A stretch of 64,000 nt of DNA from Thauera sp. 28 (GTDB taxonomy: Bacteria > Pseudomonadota > Gammaproteobacteria > Burkholderiales > Rhodocyclaceae). The notes under the pieces are model-generated. The model searched no databases, was not told where the DNA came from, and saw nothing but the letters and a program-made list of their open reading frames with translations. The stretch's first letter is position 1. Each line of letters begins with the position of its first letter. Location: positions 31,815 to 95,814 of the forward strand of contig NZ_AMXA01000015.1 of assembly GCF_000310145.2 (NCBI RefSeq). Direction: 5' to 3'. Made by a program: the position numbers and the translations under genes. Below, piece by piece: positions 1 to 8,167 of this stretch.

Positions 1-397
1 CGGCGGTACGTGTACCGGGGCCCGCGGCTGCGGCCATCGGCTGGGGCGCGTTTACTTGCGTTGTGTCCGCCGCATGCGCTGCGGGGGCGCCGGCGGGTGT
101 GGGCTGTAGCTGGTCGGCGACGATGAGGGTGAAGGGGCCGACCACGATGCGGTCGTCGGCGGCGAGCGGGCCGTGCTGATGTACGCGCACGCCATTCACG
201 CTGGTGCCGAAGAACTGGCCGAGATCCTGGATGAACAGCCCGGACTTGGTGCGGTAGATGCGTGCATGCTCGCGCCCGACCTTCCAGCCGGGAAGCTGCA
301 GCCGGCATTCGCGCCCCTTGCCGATGACCGCGGAGGTCTCGCTGATCGACTCGACGCGAGGGGCGCCTTCGGGCTGGAGAATGGTGACCTGGAACAT
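1..397 (-). CDS. FHA-domain protein, partial; probably the N-terminus of a Tad-type ATPase (CpaF/TadA) or a Tad accessory protein
   Basis: Reading the minus strand from the ATG at 397 gives MFQVTILQPEG, followed by a forkhead-associated (FHA) phosphopeptide-binding domain over roughly residues 5-95. Typical FHA signatures are visible: GKGREC, VGREHARIYR and DLGQFFGTSVNG, the last two covering the conserved G-R-H and the S/T-x-N-G strand. An Ala/Pro-rich linker follows, and the frame is still open at the window edge, so the C-terminus is missing. It starts 14 nt after the cpaC stop codon, so it is almost certainly in the same operon. In Tad clusters the gene after cpaC is often the ATPase CpaF, and some CpaF homologues carry an N-terminal FHA domain; that is an inference here. 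A stand-alone FHA regulator is the alternative. Confidence 0.8.
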   Translation of the reverse strand, partial: MFQVTILQPEGAPRVESISETSAVIGKGRECRLQLPGWKVGREHARIYRTKSGLFIQDLGQFFGTSVNGVRVHQHGPLAADDRIVVGPFTLIVADQLQPTPAGAPAAHAADTTQVNAPQPMAAAAGPGTRTA

Positions 398-411
398 GGC
401 GTCGGCCCCGC

Positions 412-1809
412 TCAGTTGTGGAGCGGGTCGTGCGCGCCCGGAATCAGTCGGTCCTCGACCGGGGCGGCGGGCCACGGGATGGCCGACAGGTCGGGTTCGG
501 GTGCGCGCGGAGCGTCGTCCAGGCGCTGGCGCGCGCGCAGCATGCTCTCGGCCTGCTGCAGGGTGTGCCTATCCACGGCGTAGGGCGTGACGAAGACGAC
601 GAGCTCGGTCTCGTTGTTCTGGAAGCGGCGCGAACGGAACAGGGCGCCAAGCACCGGGATGTCGCCGAGCAGGGGCACCTTGTCGATGGAGGCATTGACG
701 TCGCGGCTGAGCAGCCCGCTGAGCACGATGGTGCCCCCGTCCATGACGTTGAACTCGGTTTCGGTCTTGCGCGTGCGCAGCGCGGGGCCGGCAGCGCTCA
801 TGACGGAGGGGTCGAGGTCGCTGACCTCGCTCATGATGCGGGCGCGGATCACGCCGTTGTGATCGACGGTGGGCGAGATCTCGAGGCGGATGCCATAAGG
901 CTTGAACTGGATGGTGGTGCCGTTGATGTTGCTGACGCTGTAGGGGAACTCGCCGCCAGCGAGGAAGCTCGCCTCGGCGCCGCTGCGGGTGGACAGGATG
1001 GGCTGGGCGAGGATGCTGGCCGAACCGTTCTGCTCCATGAGACGCAACTGGGCGTTGAGTCCGGCATTGAGCGCGGACAGCACGTTGAGGCTCGAGCCCA
1101 GTGGCACCGGGTTGCCGCTGCCGTCGGGACTGACGATGGGCGGGGCGTTCTCGGCGCCGGTGCGAAGGTCGATCTGCAAGGGGGTGTTGCCGCGCCGGCC
1201 GGGCATCCAGATGCCGCCGATGGCTGCGCCGCCGGTGGCGGTCCAGGCTAGCCCGACCTCGCGCAGCATGTTGACCGGGAACTCGGCGATCTGCACTTCC
1301 ATGACGATCATCTTTTCCCAGCCGACCGGGTTGGCGAAGTTGAGGATCTGCGGGTAGTGCTTGGCGAGCGCTTCGATGCGGGCCTGGTCGCGGTTGCTCA
1401 GGTTGTCGCCCTCGATGACGATCCGGTCGCCGATGACGGTGCTGCGTGCGTTTGGAATGTCGGCGAGGAAAGCCGCGATCTCGCGATTCACGCGTGGTGT
1501 CTCGGCGGCGACGACCGTGACCTTGAGCCGGCGGTTGCGCCCGTTGGCTGTCCAGATGTGCAGGGATGAGGTGCCGATCTCGTTGGCGATGAGCAGGATC
1601 TCGCGCTGGTCGAGCACCGCCGCCGACAAGGCCTTGCCGTTGCCTACGGCCAGGCGACCGACGTTGGGTTCGGTGATGACCCGCGTCTCGCCCTGGAAGA
1701 GGGTGAGCTCGGGCATTTCGGCGCTGCGGCTGGCCGATGCGGTAGCCGCAGCGGTGGTCAGGCAGCAGAGCGCGAACAGGCGAAGCAGGGTGTGGGTGAG
1801 GAGGTGCAT
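412..1809 (-). CDS. cpaC: Tad/Flp pilus secretin CpaC (RcpA-like)
   Basis: Outer-membrane secretin ring through which the Flp pilus leaves the cell. The 465-residue product has a signal peptide (about residues 1-25, MHLLTHTLLRLFALCCL). An N-terminal pilus-assembly domain follows (MPELTLFQGETRVI, then GNGKALSAAVLDQREILLIA), then a BON-like stretch (IGDRIVIEGDNLS). The C-terminal secretin domain contains the family signatures VGLAW, ASILAQPILSTRSG and ATFLAGGEFPY-type sequence, TETEFNVMDGGTIVLSGLLSRD and the closing VPLLGDIPVLGALFRSR motif. The open frame extends further upstream, but only the ATG at 1809 places the signal peptide at the N-terminus, so I chose that start. It lies 62 nt after cpaB and 14 nt before the FHA gene. 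Family assignment is firm; the symbol follows the usual Tad naming (cpaC/rcpA). Confidence 0.93.
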   Translation of the reverse strand: MHLLTHTLLRLFALCCLTTAAATASASRSAEMPELTLFQGETRVITEPNVGRLAVGNGKALSAAVLDQREILLIANEIGTSSLHIWTANGRNRRLKVTVVAAETPRVNREIAAFLADIPNARSTVIGDRIVIEGDNLSNRDQARIEALAKHYPQILNFANPVGWEKMIVMEVQIAEFPVNMLREVGLAWTATGGAAIGGIWMPGRRGNTPLQIDLRTGAENAPPIVSPDGSGNPVPLGSSLNVLSALNAGLNAQLRLMEQNGSASILAQPILSTRSGAEASFLAGGEFPYSVSNINGTTIQFKPYGIRLEISPTVDHNGVIRARIMSEVSDLDPSVMSAAGPALRTRKTETEFNVMDGGTIVLSGLLSRDVNASIDKVPLLGDIPVLGALFRSRRFQNNETELVVFVTPYAVDRHTLQQAESMLRARQRLDDAPRAPEPDLSAIPWPAAPVEDRLIPGAHDPLHN

Positions 1810-1871
1810 CGGGTCGCTCGGCGCGTGGCGAAGGTGGAGGGGATCGGTAGCGGACGGATCGCGGGGAGGCG

Positions 1872-2723
1872 TCAGTCGAGGGGGGCTTCCCGGTGTGGTG
1901 TGAGTTGCAGGCCGTTGGTGATCGGGCCGCCGCCATAAATGACGGGGACGCTGCTCACGCTCCGGCTGTCGCCCTTGGGGAGGCCAAGCAGGGCATGGGT
2001 GTCGGTGATGAGCGAGGACACCGGCGAGAGGTCGCCGGGCGCTCGCAGCAGCGCCGTGACACGGCCGATCTCGCGCGCGGCGATGACGCGTTTGGCGTCT
2101 TCGGGGGAGGTGTCGAGGGTGATGGTGGTATAGCCGCCGTGGCGTCCGTCGGCCCTGGCGCTCTCGGCGTCGGCCTGGCTGCCGGTGGCGAGCACCGCTA
2201 CGCTCTGCAGCAGAGTGAAGGTGTAGTTGCGATGGGCGTCGCGTATCGAGACCACGATGTCGATACGGTCCCCCGGTTCGACCATGCCCGACAGTGAGCT
2301 GATCTCGTCGACCGGCACGGTGACCGCGCGTTGCCCGGTCTGCAGGCGGGCCGAGAAGCTGGGGGCACGGTTGCCCTCCAGTTGCGCCCACAGGATGGGT
2401 TCGCCGATCGCCGCGGGGTGGGCGAGTGCCGAGCCCTCTGCGCGACTGAACTGCTCGGGCGTGATCGCGCCGGAATGCGCCCAGGCGCGCGGGATCTCGC
2501 GCACGGCAACGGTTTCGGGCGTGATGAGCGCGCCGCCTGACAGGTTGGATTTGGCGACGATCAGGTGGACAGTGTCAGCGTCGCGATCGCGCGCTTCGAT
2601 CTCGGCCATGCGGCTGGACAGGTAGTTGCTTGCGGCAAAGGCGGCGATACCGCCCAGTGCGAGGGCGAAGGCGAGCACCACCCAGTGCTTGCGGGCGCGC
2701 GGCGGCGTGTTGGTTGGCGTCAT
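1872..2723 (-). CDS. cpaB: Flp pilus assembly protein CpaB (RcpC)
   Basis: Periplasmic Tad component that works with the CpaC secretin. The 283-residue product has a single N-terminal membrane anchor (about residues 12-32, WVVLAFALALGGIAAFAASN). An SAF-like domain follows (VHLIVAKSNLSGGALITPETVAVREIP, in pieces), then the characteristic RAVTVPVDEISSLSGMVEPGDRIDIV segment, also given here in pieces, and a domain with LLQSVAVLATG. The ATG at 2723 overlaps the stop of the upstream 61-residue gene as ATGA, indicating coupled translation. Length and domain order are normal for CpaB. Confidence 0.93.
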   Translation of the reverse strand: MTPTNTPPRARKHWVVLAFALALGGIAAFAASNYLSSRMAEIEARDRDADTVHLIVAKSNLSGGALITPETVAVREIPRAWAHSGAITPEQFSRAEGSALAHPAAIGEPILWAQLEGNRAPSFSARLQTGQRAVTVPVDEISSLSGMVEPGDRIDIVVSIRDAHRNYTFTLLQSVAVLATGSQADAESARADGRHGGYTTITLDTSPEDAKRVIAAREIGRVTALLRAPGDLSPVSSLITDTHALLGLPKGDSRSVSSVPVIYGGGPITNGLQLTPHREAPLD

Positions 2724-2905
2724 AGCGGCAGTGAGATGAAGGCGCTCAGGCGGTTGAAGGCGGTGTGGATGGCAGTGAGCAGGGTGTCGACCACCGAGCT
2801 GTCTCCCGCCCTGCCAAAGCCGATCAGCATCGCCAGTACGAGAAGCGCGACGAGGTACTCGGTAAGGGCCTGGCCGCGTGTGCAGGAAGCTGGGGGGCGA
2901 GTCAT
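2720..2905 (-). CDS. Small prepilin-like (Flp/TadE-type) protein
   Basis: A 61-residue protein with a short basic leader and the sequence GQALTEYLVALLVLAM at about residues 12-27. This matches the prepilin pattern of Flp/TadE proteins: a Gly before the cleavage point, a Glu five residues into the mature part, then a hydrophobic helix. It is therefore a likely substrate of the Tad prepilin peptidase and could be a minor pilin or pseudopilin. Its stop overlaps the cpaB start (ATGA), and its own start overlaps the stop of the upstream gene by 4 nt, so the gene is fully embedded in the operon. The C-terminal part (residues 34-61) is not recognisable. Family membership rests on the motif only. Confidence 0.75.
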   Translation of the reverse strand: MTRPPASCTRGQALTEYLVALLVLAMLIGFGRAGDSSVVDTLLTAIHTAFNRLSAFISLPL

Positions 2906-3696
2906 GGCTGGCGTGAGAGCAGGGTGAGGACGGCGTGGGTTTGGTTCTCGTGCCGCAGCAGGACGAGCTGCGCCTGGCCGGAGGTGCCACCGAAGTGCTG
3001 CAGCAATGCGCCGTCCTTGCCCGTGACGGGCGGGCTCTCGGGATGGAGGCCGCGGCGGGCGAGTGTTGCGGACAGCCGATCGAGGTTGACCCGCAGGCTA
3101 TGGGCATTGGCCAGCACGAACTGGCGCGAGGCGATCCCGCCGTCGGTTGATTCCATGTCCGAGAGCAGGGTCGTACCTGCCGGTATGTCGAGGCCGAGAG
3201 GCCTGCCCGCAGCCGCGCGTGCGCCGTGGCTGTCCGCCACTGCCACCAGCGCCTCGCTGCCGCCATCGGGCAACTGCTGCAACGTGACGGTGATGAAGAA
3301 GTTGCTGCGGCCTTGTGCCAGCACTTGGGCGCCACCAGCCCGCGATTCGGCATGCGGCTGGCCAAGCACCTGCCGGTAGTGGCTGGCGAGTGCGTCGACG
3401 GGGAGCGTGGCCTGTACGCGTACGATACGCATCGGCGTGCCATTGATGCGTATCTGCCCACCGACTTCGTCGATGCGTGACTCTCGCGGGTGTGCGAGCG
3501 TCGGCCAGGCTGCTGCCAGCTCGCCCGCCTGTGACGGGACTGGGCTGGCAAGGAAAAGGCAGACGGAAAGGAGGCAGGCGAGGAGCAGGCGTTTCACGCC
3601 CAGCGGCTGGATGCAGGCCCGGTCGGCCGGCATCTGCGCGGGTGATGCGACGGCAATGGACGTGACGGCTGCAGGCAGGGTGCGCAGGGTCTTCAT
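2902..3696 (-). CDS. Exported protein of unknown function in the Tad operon
   Basis: A 264-residue protein that I do not recognise. The start codon overlaps the preceding tadE-like stop as ATGA. A classical signal peptide appears only from about residue 33 (VKRLLLACLLSVCLFLASPVPSQAG, in pieces), so the true start may be the internal GTG there rather than the ATG at 3696. The mature part contains segments such as IRINGTPMRIVRVQA and LASHYRQVLGQPHAES, followed by a possible beta-rich second half that ends in an alkaline tail. The pattern of a predicted periplasmic protein with a short tyrosine/arginine helix recalls accessory Tad proteins of unknown role. No catalytic motif is evident. Confidence 0.75.
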   Translation of the reverse strand: MKTLRTLPAAVTSIAVASPAQMPADRACIQPLGVKRLLLACLLSVCLFLASPVPSQAGELAAAWPTLAHPRESRIDEVGGQIRINGTPMRIVRVQATLPVDALASHYRQVLGQPHAESRAGGAQVLAQGRSNFFITVTLQQLPDGGSEALVAVADSHGARAAAGRPLGLDIPAGTTLLSDMESTDGGIASRQFVLANAHSLRVNLDRLSATLARRGLHPESPPVTGKDGALLQHFGGTSGQAQLVLLRHENQTHAVLTLLSRQP

Positions 3697-4448
3697 CGGA
3701 TGCGGTCTGCGGGGACGATGTCAGGGTTGATGCGGCCGATGTCGGGTAGCTGGCTACCCTCGAGCACGGCGGCGAAGGGACGAAGCGCCGAGACGAGCGT
3801 ATCGAGTGGGCCGAACGGGAAGGGGCCGACGGGATTCCAGGGTTCCCGGCGCAGGGCGCTGCGCACGGCTGCCGGGCCAGCGGCCGACCATGGGTCGACC
3901 AGCACCGTGGCATGACGCTCGATCGACAGACCGAGTGCGTCGAAAGGCGCAAGGCCGGCAACGTTCGCGACACCCACCCGCAGCCTGGCTGTATGCAGGT
4001 TGCTCCTGTCCAGGCCCATGCCCGCCGCGAACACTGCACCCACCGGTTGTGACAGTGCCTGGCGCCGGCTTTCTACGCCGACGTGGGTGGAGAACACAGG
4101 CAGCAGTGCGCCACCGCGGTGGTCGGACCACAGCGGATTGCGGTCGGCGCTGACGTCGCCAGCCACGTCGCCGGTCTTGATGGCAGCCGCACTGGTGCTG
4201 AAGAATCGCCGTCGCAGCTCGTCTGCCAGCACGGCGTCGGATTTCCATGGCTGGAGGCTGCCGCCGTGGCGGACCGTCCCCTCGAAGGCTGCATAGCGGG
4301 CGGCGGTCGCTGCCGCTTGTGCGATGTCGAGCTGTTTGCCGATCAAGGGCACGATCAGGAGCAGGGGCAGCAACACCAGCGCCAGTGCCAGGAACTCGAC
4401 GCTGGACTGGCCGCGGATGCGGGCGCGATCAGCGGGTTTGGGCAGCAT
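3693..4448 (-). CDS. tadE: TadE-like pseudopilin / pilus assembly protein
   Basis: The N-terminus carries the TadE signature: a basic leader, then RGQSSVEFLALALVLLPLLL at about residues 12-31 and IAQAAATAARYAAFEGTVR, the usual tadE helix followed by the alanine-rich segment. TadE-type pseudopilins are cleaved by the prepilin peptidase and are needed for Flp pilus biogenesis. At 251 residues it is longer than minimal TadE; the extra C-terminal domain is probably periplasmic and unrecognised. I chose the ATG at 4448 because GGGAGG lies 9 nt upstream; the in-frame ATG at 4457 sits too close to that site. It overlaps the end of the upstream gene by 20 nt. Confidence 0.85.
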   Translation of the reverse strand: MLPKPADRARIRGQSSVEFLALALVLLPLLLIVPLIGKQLDIAQAAATAARYAAFEGTVRHGGSLQPWKSDAVLADELRRRFFSTSAAAIKTGDVAGDVSADRNPLWSDHRGGALLPVFSTHVGVESRRQALSQPVGAVFAAGMGLDRSNLHTARLRVGVANVAGLAPFDALGLSIERHATVLVDPWSAAGPAAVRSALRREPWNPVGPFPFGPLDTLVSALRPFAAVLEGSQLPDIGRINPDIVPADRIR

Positions 4449-5325
4449 CGCCCGCATCCTCCCGTGGCTCGAACACGTTTGCCGGCAGATCGAGCGGTCC
4501 TTCGAAGCGCACCACCCGGACCTCCAGGACGCGCTCCGTGCCGTCGCTGCCGGTGCTGAACACCTCGGTACTGAGGCTGTCGTCGATGGGCATGCCGATG
4601 CCCTCGGGGAGTACGCAGCTGCGCACCTCGACCGGCGGTGGGCTTTGCACCCAGCGGCACGATCGGCCGGCGATGCGATCCTCGCGCTGTCCGGCAGCGG
4701 GCTTAAGTGCCGCCTCGCCTGTGGTCGGCACGGCAGGTGCCAGGCTGTCGAGGGACAGGGCATCACGCAGCAAGGCGGCTGTGTCGTGCTCGAGATGCGG
4801 CATGGCTCTGCGGCGCCACGGCTGGGGCCCGCGTACGGGGTCGATCTCGCGGCTCAGCACCGTGCGCTGCCGGGGGCCGTAGTGGCTGATCCTGGTGGTT
4901 TCGCGCACGCGTACCTCGTAATGGCAGCGCGAGATTGCGACGAGTTCATGGTGGCGCTTGACGACCGAGGACTTGCGCATGCCCGGGTGGTGGTGCTCGA
5001 TGACCTGATAGGTACCGACCTTGTCGAGATCGCCGCCGAACCGGAACGCGGCACCTTCGCGTTCGCAGGCGGCGCGCAAGCCGGGGAGAACGGCCTGCGC
5101 GGCCTTGCGTGCAGGAGGAACGCTGGCCTCGCGATGAATCACGTAGCCCCCTGGAAGCGTGCCGGTGGCCATGGCATTGCCCGCAACAAGAAGTGTCGCC
5201 GCGACGATGCTCGCCGCTGCGATCGGATGGTTCGGGACGGGAAGGCGGCAGGTTGCGGCCAGCAGCAGGTGGATCCAGGCCATCGGGGACAGTTGGGGCG
5301 GGAATGACATGGCGGTGGGGCTCAC
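4429..5325 (-). CDS. Exported or membrane-anchored protein of unknown function in the Tad operon
   Basis: A 298-residue protein with no family I recognise. The GTG start at 5325 overlaps the upstream stop (GTGA); an ATG at 5310 is an alternative. A hydrophobic segment around residues 35-53 (IAAASIVAATLLVAGNAMATG, in pieces) looks like a signal peptide or anchor, and another lies near residues 15-27. The mature region is polar and His/Arg-rich (VIEHHHPGMRK, VVKRHHELVAISRCHYEVRVRE, in pieces), with three cysteines visible outside the signal region (CER, SRCHY and the RSCRW/RSCVL pair). Its position between TadG-like and TadE-like genes suggests an accessory role in pilus assembly; this is inference from context only. 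Confidence 0.72.
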   Translation of the reverse strand: MSPTAMSFPPQLSPMAWIHLLLAATCRLPVPNHPIAAASIVAATLLVAGNAMATGTLPGGYVIHREASVPPARKAAQAVLPGLRAACEREGAAFRFGGDLDKVGTYQVIEHHHPGMRKSSVVKRHHELVAISRCHYEVRVRETTRISHYGPRQRTVLSREIDPVRGPQPWRRRAMPHLEHDTAALLRDALSLDSLAPAVPTTGEAALKPAAGQREDRIAGRSCRWVQSPPPVEVRSCVLPEGIGMPIDDSLSTEVFSTGSDGTERVLEVRVVRFEGPLDLPANVFEPREDAGDAAQTR

Positions 5326-6689
5326 GGGAGCTGGACGCTGCCTTGGCGCAGTTGGGCCTGGGCGCGTTCGGCTGCGGACACGGGCGCAAGGCGAGCCTGC
5401 CAGTAGGGGTTGAACAGGCTGCCGCGTTCGATGCGGCCGGGATGGCGGGGGTTGCCGGTGTCCGGACGCTCGAAGAAGACTTCCACGCTTGAGATTGCCG
5501 CGCTCGTGCCGGCAAGCATTGCGCCGTCGAAAAGCTGAAGCCGCCCAGCGGGCTTGACGCTGCTTGTGCCGCCGGAGAAGCGCTGGGTCGAGCCGGGCTT
5601 GGTGACGCGGATGCTGAGGCGGGTACGCGGACTGTCCGCAGCCAGGGCCCGGTCCGAGAGTTCGCGGAAGGTGGGCACGGCGCCGCCGCCCAAGGTGCTG
5701 GCGGGGAAGCCCCGGGCCGCGCCCGAGGGTGAGTCGGCCTGCCTGCTCGCCCGGGGATTGGTGGGGCGCGACCCAGCATAGTCGTATGCGCGGTCTGCCA
5801 AGCTGTCGGCGGATGCGGCCGTGCCATAGCCGATCGGCTGTTCGCTGCGTCGGCAGCGCAAGCGGCGGCTGAAGCGATGGTTGTGAGCGGAGAAGGTGTC
5901 CATCGACTTCCAGCCGTCGACCAGGCCGATCAGTTCGGTGCTGCCGCGCTTGCGCAACTCGATGCCATGGCAGAGCACGACGACACCGAAGTTCCAGTTG
6001 CGAGTGCGCAGGAAGGCCTCCCGGTCGTCGTTGACCAGCCTGCCCATGCGCTGCCTTTCGGCGCGCGAGGCGTAGTTGCGGGTGAAGCCGAGAAAGTCGT
6101 CGGTGAGCGGGATCGGGTCGACGACGGCCTGCGGGTCGTTTTCCTGGGCGATGCGCCGCATCAGCACGAGGCGTCCGGCAAGGGCAAGGCTGTCGCCCGG
6201 GCCGTGCATGAGCTGCTGCGACAGCGCCAGCGCCTGGATGGCTGCGTCATGGTTGGCGACGGTGACCGCAAGGGCGGGCGTCAGGGTGTCCATGATGTCC
6301 TCGAAACGCTCCATGGCGCGGGCGAGCGCAGTGCCGACGCCTGGGATGAGGTGCATGTAAGGGCCGATCGTGGCTGCTGATGTCCCCATGTACCTGGCCC
6401 ACGACGCCACGGCGACCGCCTGCCCGACCGCGGCCTGGTTGGCGATGATGGCGCGGTTGGCGTAGGCGTCGTAGTTGAGCATGCGTGCCTCGAACACGCC
6501 GGCGCTGTAGGCAACCGCGTCGGCCGTATTGGTGAGGCGGAGCTTTTCCTGCACAAGCTGCCCGCTGTTGAAGAGGAAGAGTGCGGTGGCCGCGACGGCA
6601 AGGACCAGCAGCAGCCCGATCGGGAGTGCCTGTCCGCGCTGCCTGGGCGTCATGGGGGTATGCGGTTCTGTCCGCCTGCCCTTGTGCAT
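5322..6689 (-). CDS. TadG-like pilus assembly protein
   Basis: A 455-residue protein whose N-terminus has the TadG/TadE-like pattern: RQRGQALPIGLLLVLAVAAT, then FNSGQLVQEKLRLTNTADAVAYSAG (in pieces), the motif in which a hydrophobic helix leads into the N-T-A-D-A segment. TadG proteins are anchored in the inner membrane with a large periplasmic part and help assemble Flp pili. Two in-frame starts exist, the ATG at 6689 and one twelve codons later that begins MTPRQRGQ; the second leaves a shorter leader and may be the real start. The gene overlaps the next gene by 4 nt (GTGA). The C-terminal 300 residues lack a clear von Willebrand A domain, so this is a TadG-like rather than a canonical TadG protein. 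Confidence 0.82.
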   Translation of the reverse strand: MHKGRRTEPHTPMTPRQRGQALPIGLLLVLAVAATALFLFNSGQLVQEKLRLTNTADAVAYSAGVFEARMLNYDAYANRAIIANQAAVGQAVAVASWARYMGTSAATIGPYMHLIPGVGTALARAMERFEDIMDTLTPALAVTVANHDAAIQALALSQQLMHGPGDSLALAGRLVLMRRIAQENDPQAVVDPIPLTDDFLGFTRNYASRAERQRMGRLVNDDREAFLRTRNWNFGVVVLCHGIELRKRGSTELIGLVDGWKSMDTFSAHNHRFSRRLRCRRSEQPIGYGTAASADSLADRAYDYAGSRPTNPRASRQADSPSGAARGFPASTLGGGAVPTFRELSDRALAADSPRTRLSIRVTKPGSTQRFSGGTSSVKPAGRLQLFDGAMLAGTSAAISSVEVFFERPDTGNPRHPGRIERGSLFNPYWQARLAPVSAAERAQAQLRQGSVQLP

Positions 6690-6719
6690 GTCCGCTCGGC
6701 GTCCGCGCTGTGCGCCGGG

Positions 6720-7022
6720 TTACTTGCCGACCTGATTCACATACGTGTCCAGGGTGTGCTTCTGGTTGCCGACTGTCTGCGCCTGACCGGCCGCCGTCTG
6801 GGCCGCGCTCTTGGCGGTGCTGCCGTCCTTGCCGGACAGCTCCTGTGCGATGGCCGCCGTCTGGTTGCGCACCGTCTGGCCGAAGTACTGATACACGGCA
6901 ATGGCGGCGATGGCGATCATGGCGACGATGATGATGTATTCGGTCATGCCCTGGCCGTGTTGAGCGGGTTTGCGCACGAGGCGGGGCGTGTTCTGGAGAG
7001 ATTGATGCGCAGGTGCTGACAT
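6720..7022 (-). CDS. flp: Flp-family type IVb pilin
   Basis: Major pilin candidate of the Tad system. Residues 22-45 show the Flp pattern: HGQGMTEYIIIVAMIAIAAI, that is a Gly at the prepilin cleavage site, Glu at +5 with Tyr next to it, and a long hydrophobic helix. The product is 100 residues, longer than the usual 50-70 of Flp pilins, because of a Gln/Ala/Lys-rich tail (about residues 60-100). I chose the ATG at 7022; an in-frame ATG about 54 nt upstream (near 7076) would add an unusual leader (MHFSFDIII). It is the first gene of the minus-strand Tad operon, with 30 nt before the TadG-like gene. Confidence 0.9.
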   Translation of the reverse strand: MSAPAHQSLQNTPRLVRKPAQHGQGMTEYIIIVAMIAIAAIAVYQYFGQTVRNQTAAIAQELSGKDGSTAKSAAQTAAGQAQTVGNQKHTLDTYVNQVGK

Positions 7023-7308
7023 GAGTTTGCCGTCCGGTGATGACTCTGTAATGATGATGTCAAATGAGAAATGCATAGTCAATATGGCATAAGGATTTTT
7101 GGCGTGAGATCTTCGTTGGCTCGCTATCCCTGCGAGGACCAAGAAACGGGTGGGCGGTCGAGCTCGCACGGCATTGAAAGGTGTCGGTTTTTTTTACACA
7201 TATTGACTTCGATTCTGGTGGCTGATCCTCAAGTGACTGATCGCTATACGGTGGAACGGATATTGCTATGTCGTGCCGCGACACGTATTGAAAATGGATG
7301 AGTCATTT
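7023..7308. promoter_or_regulatory. Divergent intergenic region between flp and the DUF1566 gene
   Basis: About 285 bp that is clearly more AT-rich than its surroundings, with runs such as GGTTTTTTTTAC near 7185. It must hold the promoters of both the minus-strand Tad operon and the plus-strand DUF1566 gene. On the minus strand TTGACA- and TTGACT-like elements are visible near 7055-7080, but I see no convincing -10 at proper spacing, so no specific promoter is called. No RNA gene or coding sequence was found here. Confidence 0.5.
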
Positions 7309-8064
7309 ATGATGAAGGCGCTTTCGAAATTCGCTGTGCTCGCGGGTTGCAGCATTGCGTTCAATGCCAGTGCAGCCCTGATCGATCGTGGCAATGGGCT
7401 GATCTATGACGACGTGCTTGATGTGACGTGGCTGGCTGACGCCAATTACGCGCGCACATCCGGTTTCAGCGCAGACGGCCGGATGAGCTGGAATGCTGCG
7501 ACGGAGTGGGTCGAGAACCTCAGCTACCAGGGCTATGCCGACTGGCGCCTGCCGCGTACGCTGCAGCCCGATCCTTCCTGCGAGTTCAACGATGCGCTGG
7601 GCGGCATGAACCTGAGTTACGGCTTCGGGTGCCTGGGGAGCGAACTGGGGCATATGTTCCACGTCAACCTGGGCGGGCAGCCCGGTGGCGGGCTCGACAG
7701 TGCGACCAATGCCGACGCGCTTGCCCTGTTGGTCAATGTGGCACCCGCTGCGTATTGGTCCTCGACGGTTCTGGAGGCCTATCAGGACTACGCGTGGCTG
7801 TTCCTGCTCTGGAACGGTGATCAGGATTACAACGCGGTCGAGGAGTCCGAGCACTGGTATCTGGCCCTTCAGCCCGACGGTAGTTATGACTACCTCGATT
7901 TCGGACTTTTTGCCTGGGCGGTGCGGGACGGGGATGTGACGACCCCGCCAGGCGGGGGGAGCGTGCCGCTGCCGTCGTCGTTGCTGTTGCTGGGGAGCGC
8001 GGTCGCGGGGCTGATGACTTGCCGGCGCCGATCGAGCGCCGTGGCGCTCTCCCGTCCGGCCTGA
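7309..8064 (+). CDS. DUF1566-domain protein with PEP-CTERM-like sorting signal
   Basis: A 251-residue exported protein. Residues 1-25 form a signal peptide (MMKALSKFAVLAGCSIAFNA). Residues 27-215 match the DUF1566/Lcl-type domain: LIDRGNGLIYDDVLDVTWL, YADWRLPRT and the YWSST motif, ending in FAWAVRDGD. The C-terminus has a Gly/Pro linker (TTPPGGGS), then VPLPSSLLLLGSAVAGLM and the basic end CRRR. This is the tripartite layout of PEP-CTERM proteins (short motif, hydrophobic helix, Arg-rich end) that exosortase systems process, with VPLPSS in place of the usual VPxP. GGATGAG lies 6 nt before the ATG at 7309, supporting this start over the GTG at 7273. No exosortase gene is in the window. Biological function unknown. 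Confidence 0.85.
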   Translation: MMKALSKFAVLAGCSIAFNASAALIDRGNGLIYDDVLDVTWLADANYARTSGFSADGRMSWNAATEWVENLSYQGYADWRLPRTLQPDPSCEFNDALGGMNLSYGFGCLGSELGHMFHVNLGGQPGGGLDSATNADALALLVNVAPAAYWSSTVLEAYQDYAWLFLLWNGDQDYNAVEESEHWYLALQPDGSYDYLDFGLFAWAVRDGDVTTPPGGGSVPLPSSLLLLGSAVAGLMTCRRRSSAVALSRPA

Positions 8065-8167
8065 ACGCCGGTTGGCCCTTGTGTTGCGCCTGAGCGGGGC
8101 GCTGGATACATGTTCAGCGTTTCGCTCCGTGTGCGCGCAGCAGGACCTGCTGCCGAGGTTTCCCCTT

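Noticed and set aside
7023..7308. Sigma-54 promoter before flp
   Set aside because: TGGC-like fragments are present, but no GG-N10-GC pair with the right spacing was found.
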